From: JAYFQF01 sp034927285
GTDB taxonomy: Bacteria; Bacillota; Peptococcia; DRI-13; UBA5745
Assembly: GCA_034927285.1 (NCBI GenBank)
Contig: JAYFQF010000023.1
Span: 1-40,220, forward strand
Direction: 5' to 3'
Length of the DNA: 40,220 nucleotides
Positions within the stretch are counted from its first letter, which is position 1, and each line of letters begins with the position of its first letter. Below, one piece after another: positions 16,190-24,331 of this stretch. The notes beneath the pieces are model-generated. The model saw nothing but the letters and a program-made list of their open reading frames with translations, was not told the origin of the DNA and did no database searches. Position numbers and translations under genes: made by a program.

Positions 16190-16234
16190 GCGGGGCGGCA
16201 GTTTGCCGTCCCGCGCCCAATATTTGATTTTTTT
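16190..16234 (+). terminator. Terminator of yabG
   Basis: GCGGGGCGGCA (16190-16200) and TGCCGTCCCGC (16204-16214) pair with a GTT loop, with one G-U pair in the stem. A T-run (16228-16234) lies 13 bases downstream. Confidence 0.65.
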
Positions 16235-16355
16235 GCTGGGCCGCTTTTGGCCTCTTACCGTAGGGGGCAGAAATCCGGCGGCAGCCGGCATGGAGAACCC
16301 GGCATTGCCGGAAGAAGTCGCGGAATCCTTACCAGGCCCAGAATACAGTTCAGGT

Positions 16356-17198
16356 TCAGGAGTACAGTCTGCGGGGGTCTCCGAAGACCTCCGGCCGGCG
16401 GTCCTTATCAATATCGATGGACCAATCCCCTTCCACAGAATAAAAGTGCTTTTGCCGGGAAGCCGCCACGTCGATCTCGGCGATCAGCATTTCCTCATGC
16501 TCCTCATTGGCCTGTACCACGATCCGGCCGTTGGGGCCGACGATCCTGCTGCCGCCGATAAAATGGGAGGATTTTTCATCCCCTACCCGGTTGCAGCTGA
16601 GGAAATAGACGCCGTTTTCAAAAGAACGGGCTAGAGGCAGAACGTCCCGGGTATACTCGCTGCCGTAAGGCCAGTTGGTGGGGTGGACGATGACGTCGGC
16701 GCCGCTTAACGCCAGGTGACGGGTCAGCTCCGGGAAACGGATATCATAGCAGATGATCATGCTGAAGCGGCCGAAAGGGGTTTCCACAGGCGGCAGGGGC
16801 GGCTGTCCTTTTTCCGCAAATTTGTCCAGGCCGATACAGGGCATATGCATTTTACTGTAGAGTTGTTCAATTCCGCTTTCAGGGCTGATGAAGGCGGCGC
16901 TGTTATAGTATTTGCCGCCCCGGTTTTCCGTAAACCCCACGGCGGCGTAGATCCCCAGTTCCTTGGCGGCGGCGCAGATCCTGGCCAGATCCGGGCCGTT
17001 GGCCGGGATCGCGTAACGGGCCACTTCCTCCAGGGTATCGAAAGAATAGCCGGACAGGGCGCATTCCGGGAAGACGATCAGAGAGCAGCCTTCCGCCGCC
17101 GCCTTTTTCATGGCGTCGATGCACTTGTTTACATTGGTTTTTGTCTCGCCAAACTTGCAGTCCATCTGAAACAGGGCAACTTTACTTTTTGTGGTCAT
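16356..17198 (-). CDS. Carbon-nitrogen hydrolase (nitrilase superfamily amidase)
   Basis: This 280-residue protein carries the complete nitrilase triad: Glu45 in FPECALSGY, Lys116 in YSKMHMP and Cys150 in MIICYDIRFPE. Enzymes of this superfamily hydrolyse amides, carbamoyl compounds or omega-amides such as 2-oxoglutaramate in the cytoplasm. The exact substrate cannot be told from the motifs. I start it at the ATG at 17198, which has GGGAGG seven bases upstream, rather than the ATG at 17204, which is too close to that site. A structured leader with a terminator directly before the gene suggests control by transcription attenuation. Confidence 0.88.
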   Translation of the reverse strand: MTTKSKVALFQMDCKFGETKTNVNKCIDAMKKAAAEGCSLIVFPECALSGYSFDTLEEVARYAIPANGPDLARICAAAKELGIYAAVGFTENRGGKYYNSAAFISPESGIEQLYSKMHMPCIGLDKFAEKGQPPLPPVETPFGRFSMIICYDIRFPELTRHLALSGADVIVHPTNWPYGSEYTRDVLPLARSFENGVYFLSCNRVGDEKSSHFIGGSRIVGPNGRIVVQANEEHEEMLIAEIDVAASRQKHFYSVEGDWSIDIDKDRRPEVFGDPRRLYS

Positions 17199-17231
17199 GT
17201 TCATTCCTCCCGGTCATAAAATATTTTGAAT

Positions 17232-17289
17232 AAAAAAAGCCTCACCAAATACAGATTCTCTGGCGGCCAGCCCAAAGCGCCGGTGAGGC
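17232..17289 (-). terminator. Intrinsic terminator in the leader of the amidase gene
   Basis: On the minus strand, GCCTCACC (17289-17282) and GGTGAGGC (17246-17239) pair over 8 bp and are followed by seven T (17238-17232). It lies only about 25 bases before the ribosome binding site of the amidase gene, so read-through must be allowed for expression. Confidence 0.75.
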
Positions 17290-17400
17290 GGAAAACTTGC
17301 AAGCTGCGGCATGGAAGCGGAGGTGAGACGGTCTTCCCGGCGATGAGACCCCTCGGCCGGCGGAAGGCATCTATTATTTTTACAAAATATTCTGCAATAC
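17233..17400 (-). promoter_or_regulatory. Candidate attenuator or riboswitch-like leader
   Basis: Upstream of the terminator the minus-strand RNA can form a helix between 17366-17356 and 17341-17333. An alternative pairing joins CGCCGG..GAGG (17362-17351) to CCTC..CCGGCG (17288-17278), the 5' arm of the terminator. The two states exclude each other. No known riboswitch or T-box consensus was recognised. A possible promoter is TTCGAC (17427-17422), 16 bases, TATAAG (17405-17400). Confidence 0.5.
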
Positions 17401-17480
17401 TTATATAAATTCTCTGCATACGTCGAAAATCCTACAATGTTGAGACAAAGAAAACAAATTTTTTTCAGGAATTTTTAGTA

Positions 17481-17506
17481 ACATCTGCCGCAGGCTTGCA
17501 TATATT
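17481..17506 (+). promoter_or_regulatory. Candidate mother-cell sigma (E/K) promoter of the SPOCS gene
   Basis: AC (17481-17482), 16 bases, then CATATATT (17499-17506) fits late mother-cell sigma boxes and resembles the box before yabG. It lies about 40 bases before the start codon. Confidence 0.45.
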
Positions 17507-17544
17507 GGAATGAGTCATGGAAGGGGACGAAAGGAGGAAGGGAA

Positions 17545-19158
17545 ATGCCTATTCAGTTAACGACCCGCTGCTTAAGGGTCGAGGGTGTGATTGGCGATGT
17601 ACGCCGCCAGGTCAATGTTGTACGGGAGATCAATCTGCCCTCACCGGCCCGATATATAGAGAGCGTGGATACCAAGATCAAGAATACGGAATACAAAATT
17701 ATTCCTAATAAAGTAGTGGTGGAAATTACGGTCCACCGCCAGGTCTACTATGTGGACTGCAGAACCGGCGCCGTGCTGGAATACACTCTGCCCGATGAAA
17801 AAATCACGGAATTTGTCCATATGGAAGGGGCACGGCCCTGTGACGACCAAACGGCCAAGGTCAAGGTAAATATCGAATATTGTGAAACGGAAGCCATAGA
17901 CCAGGAGAAGGACGGCTGCTGCCACGAGAAATTCCAGCAGACCTGTATCTTCAAGCTGCACGTCAAGATTATGGAAACCCTGGAAGTGCCGGTGATCACC
18001 GCCATCGAGGGAGAAGGCCTGTATCCGTCCTATGATGTGATTTGCGTAGATAATGTCATGGCCTGGGGTAAGGAACAGTACAATCTGGCGGACAGTTATA
18101 TCCGGCTTCCGGACGACACGAAAAAGGTCAAATTCGTGGACGCCGAAATCCGGGATCTGGAAAAAAAGGTTATCCCCAACAAGGTGATTGTCAAAGGAAA
18201 GCTGCATAAGCAGATCTACTATGTGGAGCATTGCAGCGGCGAGGTCAAGGAAACCCATGCCGACGTGCCCTTCAGCGTCTTTGTACACCTTGAAGGCGCC
18301 TGCCCGGATTCCAACGTGGTCACCGACGTTGATATCGAATACCTGGACAGCGAGCTGGTGGTTCGGGGCGGTGAAAAATTCGTCAAAGAAACCGCTATCC
18401 TCCAGGTCAAGGCTAAGCTGATCGAACCGGTAAGCTTAAGCGTTTTAACCGCGGTGGAAGGAGCCGTCATCGAATCCCAGACCATCTGCATTGAAAACAT
18501 GGTGGGCTACGGCTGCCGCCAGGTGAATATCGCGGCCGATATCGTCACGCCGCAGCTGGCCCGGAAGGTTTCCTGGATCGAGACTCACCTGCGGGATTTC
18601 ACTACCGAGGTTATTCCCAATAAGGTCATCGTCAAAGGCGTCCTGGAAAAGCACATCTACTTTGTTTCCGAATGTGACGATCAGTTGAGAGCCCTTTGCG
18701 TAAGGGAGCCCTTCACGGAGTTCATCCATATCGAAGGCGCCCAGGAAGACGATACCGTAGATGTCTGGGGCCGGGTGGAATTCTGCGATGTGGAACCCAA
18801 GACAGAAAAGCCCACCTGCGAGTGGCGGCAGACCGCTATCGTGGAAATCTGCGCCCAGGTCACGGAAAGCCAGCAGCTGACCTTTGTCACCGGGGTAACG
18901 GAGATCGAGCAGCCTCAGGTCCAGCCCGCCGAGGAAGAACCTGAGCCCGAACCGGAACCCGAACCCCAGGTGGTCGAATGCCCGCCGGGCACGACCTTTG
19001 ACTATACCGTTCAAGCCGGCGATACCATGGATAAGATCGCCAAGGCTCACGGCGTCAGCACTAGACAGGTGATCCGGGCCAATCCCGGCATCAGTAACCC
19101 CAACATGATCTATCCCGGCCAGGTGATCCAGGTGCCCTGCCCCGGAGGCATGGGTTGA
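17545..19158 (+). CDS. Three-SPOCS (DUF3794) and LysM protein, SipL-like spore morphogenesis factor
   Basis: A 537-residue protein with three related SPOCS repeats, each marked by IPNKVhV then a Tyr-rich strand and FVHhEGA (starting near residues 53, 211 and 355). A Pro/Glu linker follows, then a C-terminal LysM domain (YTVQAGDTMDKIAKAHG to YPGQVIQVP). In C. difficile SipL, with SPOCS and LysM parts and about this length, binds SpoIVA and is needed for coat assembly around the forespore. The architecture points to that role here, but other clostridial SPOCS/LysM proteins exist. GAAAGGAGG precedes the ATG. It is divergent from the amidase gene. Confidence 0.82.
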   Translation: MPIQLTTRCLRVEGVIGDVRRQVNVVREINLPSPARYIESVDTKIKNTEYKIIPNKVVVEITVHRQVYYVDCRTGAVLEYTLPDEKITEFVHMEGARPCDDQTAKVKVNIEYCETEAIDQEKDGCCHEKFQQTCIFKLHVKIMETLEVPVITAIEGEGLYPSYDVICVDNVMAWGKEQYNLADSYIRLPDDTKKVKFVDAEIRDLEKKVIPNKVIVKGKLHKQIYYVEHCSGEVKETHADVPFSVFVHLEGACPDSNVVTDVDIEYLDSELVVRGGEKFVKETAILQVKAKLIEPVSLSVLTAVEGAVIESQTICIENMVGYGCRQVNIAADIVTPQLARKVSWIETHLRDFTTEVIPNKVIVKGVLEKHIYFVSECDDQLRALCVREPFTEFIHIEGAQEDDTVDVWGRVEFCDVEPKTEKPTCEWRQTAIVEICAQVTESQQLTFVTGVTEIEQPQVQPAEEEPEPEPEPEPQVVECPPGTTFDYTVQAGDTMDKIAKAHGVSTRQVIRANPGISNPNMIYPGQVIQVPCPGGMG

Positions 19159-19185
19159 TTTCTCTCTCCCGGATCATGACTCAGG

Positions 19186-19214
19186 AAGGGCTGCCTCTTG
19201 GGGCAGCCCTTTTC
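19186..19214 (+). terminator. Terminator after the SPOCS/LysM gene
   Basis: AAGGGCTGCC (19186-19195) and GGCAGCCCTT (19202-19211) form a perfect 10-bp stem with a 6-base loop, ending in TTTT. Confidence 0.85.
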
Positions 19215-19322
19215 CCGGATTTGACGGTGGCCAAGCTCTCCGATAATGGTAAAATGCCGGTAAAAACGGTACCTTCTGCCGGTTCTTCAAAAAAATTCAT
19301 CCCCTTCTCTTAAAGGCTGCTA

Positions 19323-19351
19323 TTGCGACAATTTTTTATTAGCGTTATAAT
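19323..19351 (+). promoter_or_regulatory. Sigma-A type promoter of the activase operon
   Basis: TTGCGA (19323-19328), 17 bases, TATAAT (19346-19351). The transcript would have a leader of about 100 bases that includes a GCCGCA/TGCGGC hairpin (19420-19436) just upstream of the ribosome binding site. Confidence 0.7.
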
Positions 19352-19460
19352 AAGACATTATGGTAGGCTTGTTGTCATATTAAATAGGAAAGAACAGGCC
19401 TGCAATCCACCTGCCGGCCGCCGCAGTGCTTGCGGCAGGCGGGGTAGAAGGGGAAATAGC

Positions 19461-22400
19461 GTGAAAATCGGTTTAGATATTGGTTCCACCACGATAAAAT
19501 GTGTGATCCTGGACGACCAGGACAAGATTATTCATAAATCCTACCAGCGCCACTATTCGCAGATTACGGAAAAGTCCGCGGAATTACTGGAAGATATTTT
19601 AAAGCAGCAGCCGGGTCTGCAGCGGGCCAAGCTGGCGATTTCCGGTTCTGCCGGCATGGGGCTGGCGGACAGCTGCCGGATTCCTTTTGTCCAGGAGGTC
19701 TTCGGCACCCGGATTGCGGCTAACCGCTTGATCCCCGGGGCCGATGTGATCATCGAACTGGGAGGGGAGGACGCCAAGATCCTTTTTTTAACCGGAGGAT
19801 TGGAAGTCCGGATGAACGGGTCCTGCGCCGGCGGTACCGGGGCTTTTATGGATCAGATGGCCACTTTGTTGAAGATCCCTCTGGAGGAGATGAACGCTCT
19901 GGCGGAAAAGGCGGAGCAGGTCTATACCATCGCCTCCCGCTGCGGCGTCTTCGCCAAATCCGATATCCAGCCGCTTTTGAATCAGGGTGCCCGCCGGGAG
20001 GATGTGGCCGCCAGCATTTTTTCCGCCGTAGTCAGCCAGACCATCGCCGGCCTGGCTCAAGGGCGGCCCATTAAAGGAAATGTGGTTTATTTGGGCGGGC
20101 CTTTGACCTTTTTGCCAATGCTGCGCAAAAGTTTCGATGAAGCTTTGCATACTACCGGCCTTTGCCCGGAAAATTCCCTTTATTTTGTGGCCCTGGGAGC
20201 TGCCTTTTCCGCCACGGAAGAGGTGGATTTGAACCAGGCGGCGGCCAGCCTGAAAGATTACGGGATCACGGAAAAGTATAAATTTATGGACCCCTTGTTC
20301 CGGAACCAGGAAGAATACGAGGCCTTTCTGGCCCGTCACAAAAAGGCCGCCGCGGAGAAGGCCGATCCGGAAAGCTACCGGGGAGTGGGTTATCTGGGGG
20401 TGGACGCCGGGTCCACTACGGTAAAGATGGTAGTCATCGACCGGGCGGGCCGGCTGCTTTTGCAGCGTTACCTGCCCAATCATGGAAATCCCGTATCCCT
20501 GGTACGGCAGTTTTTAATGGATACTGCGGAAAACTATCCCGGAATCCAGATTGGCGGCGCTACGGTTACCGGCTATGGGGAGGATATCGTCCGCCGGGCC
20601 TTTCGGGTAGACTACGGTATCGTGGAGACCGTAGCCCATTATCTGGCGGCCAAACGCTTTTTGCCTGAGGTGGATTTTATCATCGACATCGGCGGCCAGG
20701 ACATCAAGTGCTTTAAGATCCATAATAATACCATCGATAATATTTTTCTGAACGAAGCCTGTTCTTCCGGCTGCGGCTCCTTTTTGCAGACCTTTGCCAA
20801 CGCCCTGGGATACTCCACGGAGGAATTCGCCCGGTTGGGGCTCTTTGGCCGGCGGCCTGTGGATTTGGGTTCCCGCTGCACTGTGTTTATGAATTCTTCG
20901 GTAAAGCAGGCTCAGAAGGACGGAGCCACCATTGAGAATATTTCCGCGGGGCTGTCCATCAGCGTGGTGAAAAACGCGCTGTATAAAGTCATCCGTCCAT
21001 CCGCCGCCGAGCCTCTGGGCCGCCATATCGTGGTTCAGGGGGGGACCTTCTTAAACGACGGCGTGCTGCGGGCTTTTGAACAGGAACTGAAAACTCAGGT
21101 GGTGAGGCCGGAGATCTCCGGCCTGATGGGAGCTTACGGCGCCGCCTTGTATGCCCAGCAGCAAAAAGAAGGCGGGACGGAAGCCGGCCGGGGGCCTGCC
21201 GGTAAAAAAGACTTCTCTCAAGATGCCGCTGCCGAAAGTACCGCCGGCAGAACCGGGGCACCTGAACTGCCCCAAAGCAGCCTGATGGGGCTGGAGGAGC
21301 TGAAGGATTTTCAGCACAAGGTTCAGTCCGTCAACTGCGGCCTGTGCAGCAATCACTGCCATTTGACCATCAATACCTTTTCCGGCGGCGGCCGGTATAT
21401 CAGCGGCAACCGCTGCTCCCGGCCTATCCCCAAGGCAAAGCAGATCAAGGAGTTGAACCTTTACCGTTATAAGCAGGAGCTTTTGGAGGAATACCGCAAA
21501 GCCGGGGACCATGAGGGACGCCGGGGCGTGGTGGGCCTGCCTTTGGGCCTCAATATGTATGAGCTTTTGCCTTTCTGGCACGCCTTCTTTGAAAGCCTGG
21601 GCATCGGGCAGAAGGTAAGCCCCGTTTCCGACCGGCCTCTTTATCTTTTAGGCCAGGGAGCCATCCCTTCGGACACGGTCTGCTATCCTGCGAAGCTGAT
21701 GCACGGCCATGTCCAGTGGCTGATTGACCAGGGGGTTAAAAAGATTTTCTATCCCTGCATGACCTATAACCTGGATGAGCATATGGGGGATAACCATTAT
21801 AACTGCCCGGTAGTGGCGTACTATCCCGAGGTGATCGCCGCCAATTTGCCGGAGCCGGAAAAGGTGGACTTCATTTATGACTATCTGGGTCTGCATAATC
21901 AGAAGGATCTGCCAAAAAAGATCCTGGCCGTACTGAAGCCTCATTTCCCTGATCTGACCTTAGGGGAGGTGCGCCGGGCCGCGGAGCTGGCTTATGGGGA
22001 ATATGAGGCTTATTTCACCAGGATCCGCAGCCGGGCTGAGGAAATCCTCAGCGAAGCCCGGGCCCAGGGCCGTCAGATCATCGTGCTGGCGGGAAGGCCT
22101 TACCATGTGGACGGCGAGATCAACCATGGCATAGACAAGCTGATCTCCGGTTTCGGCGTGGCCATCATCACCGAGGACTCCCTCAGCCATCTGGAAAGCC
22201 CTTTTAAGAGTAAAGTGCTGAACCAATGGACCTATCACAGCAGGCTTTACGCGGCGGCCCGCTATATCGCCACGCAAAAGGACATGAACCTGATTCAGCT
22301 GGTCTCCTTCGGCTGCGGCGTGGACGCCATTACCACCGATGAGGTCCGGGACATTTTGGAGGCGGAGGGCAAGATCTATACCCAGATCAAGATCGACGAG

Positions 22401-22466
22401 ATCGCCAATCTGGGCGCCGTGCGCATCCGCATCCGCAGCCTTTTGGCTGCTACAGGAGGTGAGTAG
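19461..22466 (+). CDS. Acyl-CoA dehydratase activase (two BadF/HgdC domains plus DUF2229)
   Basis: A 1001-residue protein starting at a GTG with AGAAGGGGAA upstream. Two ASKHA ATPase domains follow one another: the first opens with GLDIGSTTIKC and has NGSCAGGTGAF at 119-129; the second opens near residue 311 (GVDAGSTTVK) and has NEACSSGCGSF near 430. Cys in these loops hold a [4Fe-4S] cluster at the dimer interface in HgdC-type activases. A Cys motif NCGLCSNHC near 624 begins the DUF2229 part. Activases inject an electron, driven by ATP, into 2-hydroxyacyl-CoA dehydratases or benzoyl-CoA reductases. No dehydratase A/B pair is visible here, so the target is unknown. The next gene begins 2 bases after the stop. 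Confidence 0.88.
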   Translation: MKIGLDIGSTTIKCVILDDQDKIIHKSYQRHYSQITEKSAELLEDILKQQPGLQRAKLAISGSAGMGLADSCRIPFVQEVFGTRIAANRLIPGADVIIELGGEDAKILFLTGGLEVRMNGSCAGGTGAFMDQMATLLKIPLEEMNALAEKAEQVYTIASRCGVFAKSDIQPLLNQGARREDVAASIFSAVVSQTIAGLAQGRPIKGNVVYLGGPLTFLPMLRKSFDEALHTTGLCPENSLYFVALGAAFSATEEVDLNQAAASLKDYGITEKYKFMDPLFRNQEEYEAFLARHKKAAAEKADPESYRGVGYLGVDAGSTTVKMVVIDRAGRLLLQRYLPNHGNPVSLVRQFLMDTAENYPGIQIGGATVTGYGEDIVRRAFRVDYGIVETVAHYLAAKRFLPEVDFIIDIGGQDIKCFKIHNNTIDNIFLNEACSSGCGSFLQTFANALGYSTEEFARLGLFGRRPVDLGSRCTVFMNSSVKQAQKDGATIENISAGLSISVVKNALYKVIRPSAAEPLGRHIVVQGGTFLNDGVLRAFEQELKTQVVRPEISGLMGAYGAALYAQQQKEGGTEAGRGPAGKKDFSQDAAAESTAGRTGAPELPQSSLMGLEELKDFQHKVQSVNCGLCSNHCHLTINTFSGGGRYISGNRCSRPIPKAKQIKELNLYRYKQELLEEYRKAGDHEGRRGVVGLPLGLNMYELLPFWHAFFESLGIGQKVSPVSDRPLYLLGQGAIPSDTVCYPAKLMHGHVQWLIDQGVKKIFYPCMTYNLDEHMGDNHYNCPVVAYYPEVIAANLPEPEKVDFIYDYLGLHNQKDLPKKILAVLKPHFPDLTLGEVRRAAELAYGEYEAYFTRIRSRAEEILSEARAQGRQIIVLAGRPYHVDGEINHGIDKLISGFGVAIITEDSLSHLESPFKSKVLNQWTYHSRLYAAARYIATQKDMNLIQLVSFGCGVDAITTDEVRDILEAEGKIYTQIKIDEIANLGAVRIRIRSLLAATGGE

Positions 22467-22468
22467 GC

Positions 22469-24232
22469 ATGAAAGAAATCATGACGGCTCAGGAAAAAGA
22501 AACGGCCGCCTTTGTGAGGGCCGAAGAAGACAAAGCAAAGATTGCCGCCGCCGGGGCTTGCACTCCGGGTAAAGGAGCGGCCGGGGCCCAGGCCCCGGGA
22601 GAAGCCGGCGGGAAGATGGCCGGACCTGCTGCCGGGGAAGCCGCCCTGGCCGGCCTGGCCAAGCGGGACGATGAGGAAAAAGTCCTTTTTACCCGGGAGA
22701 TGAAGGATTCCTATACCATTTTAATTCCTATGATGGCGCCCATTCATTTTGCCCTGGTGCGCAACGTATTTGCCAATGAGGGTTATAACGTGGTGCTGCT
22801 GACCAACAACGGTCCCGGCGTGGTGGAAGAAGGGCTGAAGTATGTCCACAACGATACCTGCTATCCGGCGCTTTTATCCATCGGCCAGCTTTTGGACGCG
22901 TTAAACAGTGGCCGGTACGACGTCAACCGTACGGCCCTGATGATGTCCCAGACCGGCGGCGGCTGCCGGGCCTCCAATTACCTCTTCCTTTTGCGGCGGG
23001 CCTTAAAAAAGGCCGGCTATAGCCAGGTACCGGTGATTTCCATCAATCTGTCGGGTCTGGAAAAGGACAGCGGCTTTAAGATTACTCCTTCCATGCTGTA
23101 TAAGGCTCTCTGCGCCGTAGTTTATGGCGACGCTTTAATGTGCCTCAGCAACCAGACCAAGGCTCATGAACTCGAATCCGGGCAGACCCAGGCCCTGGTG
23201 GAGGATTGGGTAAGGCGGCTTTCCGGGGCCTTTAACGCCGGACGGGGCTTCGGCCTTACCGCCATGCGGCGCATTTTCCGAAAGATGGCCCGGGAATTTG
23301 CCGCTATCCCCTGCGACTGGAAGCCCAAGGTGAAGGTAGGAGTAGTGGGAGAGATCTATGTAAAATACTCCAGCCTGGGAAACAACAATCTGGAGGATTT
23401 CCTGGCGGAGCAGGACTGCGAAGTGGTCGTGCCGGGGCTTTTGGATTTTGTCCTTTATTGCGCCGAAGGCCCGAAGACCTCATACCGTCTTTACGGCGGC
23501 GGGGCTAAGGCCTGGGCGGCGGGTAAAGTCTACGGCGGCTTCAGCCAGTTGGTGCAGTACCTGCAGAAGCTGATGATCGACTCCGTCAGCGCCTATTCCC
23601 AGTTTACGCCGCCCTCCAGCTATACCCATACCCTGGCTTCCGCCCAGGAAATCATCAGCGACGGCTGCGTTATGGGCGAAGGCTGGCTGCTTACCGGCGA
23701 AATGGTCCAGTTGATGAAAGAGGATTGCCCCAATATCGTTTGTACCCAGCCCTTTGGCTGCCTGCCCAATCATATCTGCGGCAAAGGCATGATCCGCAAG
23801 ATCCGTCAGCTGGACCAACGGGCAAATATCGTGCCGATCGACTATGACCCCAGCGCCACCCGGGTAAATCAGGAAAACCGCATCAAGCTGATGCTGGCGG
23901 TGGCAAAGGAAAATCTGGCCAGGGAGCAGGAGCCGTTGAAACCGGGCGATGGCGGCCCCGGCGGGGATGCCGCCTTTAAATCCCCCCAGATCCCGGCTCC
24001 CGATGAAGAGACGACGGTAGCGGCGGCTTCCGGAAGGACTGCCGCCGGGAGTAATGCCGCCGCCGTAGTCACTGCCGCAGCCGGCAAGGTGGCCGGCGCC
24101 GCGGCAGCTACCGCCGCAGCGGCCACAGCGGCCGGCAGGGCGGTGGCCACGGCGGCAGCGGCGGCAGCGGCCAAAACAGAACGCTGCCACGAGCCGTCTC
24201 CGGCGGCAGAGAGCAATGCGCTGAGTTCCTGA
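22469..24232 (+). CDS. Activase-associated 2-hydroxyacyl-CoA dehydratase-like (HgdB-type) protein
   Basis: A 587-residue partner of the upstream activase, with CAGGAGGTGAG in front and a 2-base gap. The central part contains NDTCYPA, SQTGGGCRASNY and a late PFGCLPNHICGKG, all typical of the C-terminal portion of large clostridial activase fusion proteins and related to dehydratase (HgdB) subunits with Fe-S ligating Cys. Here the usual single long chain seems to be split into two genes. Residues about 1-65 and 490-587 are low-complexity; the tail is strikingly Ala-rich. Probable cytoplasmic redox partner; the substrate is unknown. Confidence 0.8.
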   Translation: MKEIMTAQEKETAAFVRAEEDKAKIAAAGACTPGKGAAGAQAPGEAGGKMAGPAAGEAALAGLAKRDDEEKVLFTREMKDSYTILIPMMAPIHFALVRNVFANEGYNVVLLTNNGPGVVEEGLKYVHNDTCYPALLSIGQLLDALNSGRYDVNRTALMMSQTGGGCRASNYLFLLRRALKKAGYSQVPVISINLSGLEKDSGFKITPSMLYKALCAVVYGDALMCLSNQTKAHELESGQTQALVEDWVRRLSGAFNAGRGFGLTAMRRIFRKMAREFAAIPCDWKPKVKVGVVGEIYVKYSSLGNNNLEDFLAEQDCEVVVPGLLDFVLYCAEGPKTSYRLYGGGAKAWAAGKVYGGFSQLVQYLQKLMIDSVSAYSQFTPPSSYTHTLASAQEIISDGCVMGEGWLLTGEMVQLMKEDCPNIVCTQPFGCLPNHICGKGMIRKIRQLDQRANIVPIDYDPSATRVNQENRIKLMLAVAKENLAREQEPLKPGDGGPGGDAAFKSPQIPAPDEETTVAAASGRTAAGSNAAAVVTAAAGKVAGAAAATAAAATAAGRAVATAAAAAAAKTERCHEPSPAAESNALSS

Positions 24233-24258
24233 CCGACAATTGAAGACTGATGAAGCAG

Positions 24259-24293
24259 CAGGACGGTTCCTCAGAAAGGAACCGTCCTGTTTT
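24259..24293 (+). terminator. Terminator of the activase operon
   Basis: CAGGACGGTTCC (24259-24270) and GGAACCGTCCTG (24278-24289) form a perfect 12-bp stem with a 7-base loop, followed by TTTT. Confidence 0.88.
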
Positions 24294-24331
24294 AATAAGC
24301 TTTTGGCTTGATTGCGTCTTTGCCCGCCGGA

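Noticed and set aside
17230..17400. T-box or known riboswitch class for the amidase leader
   Set aside because: The T-box core and the conserved strings of the common classes are not present on either strand. It remains an unclassified candidate.
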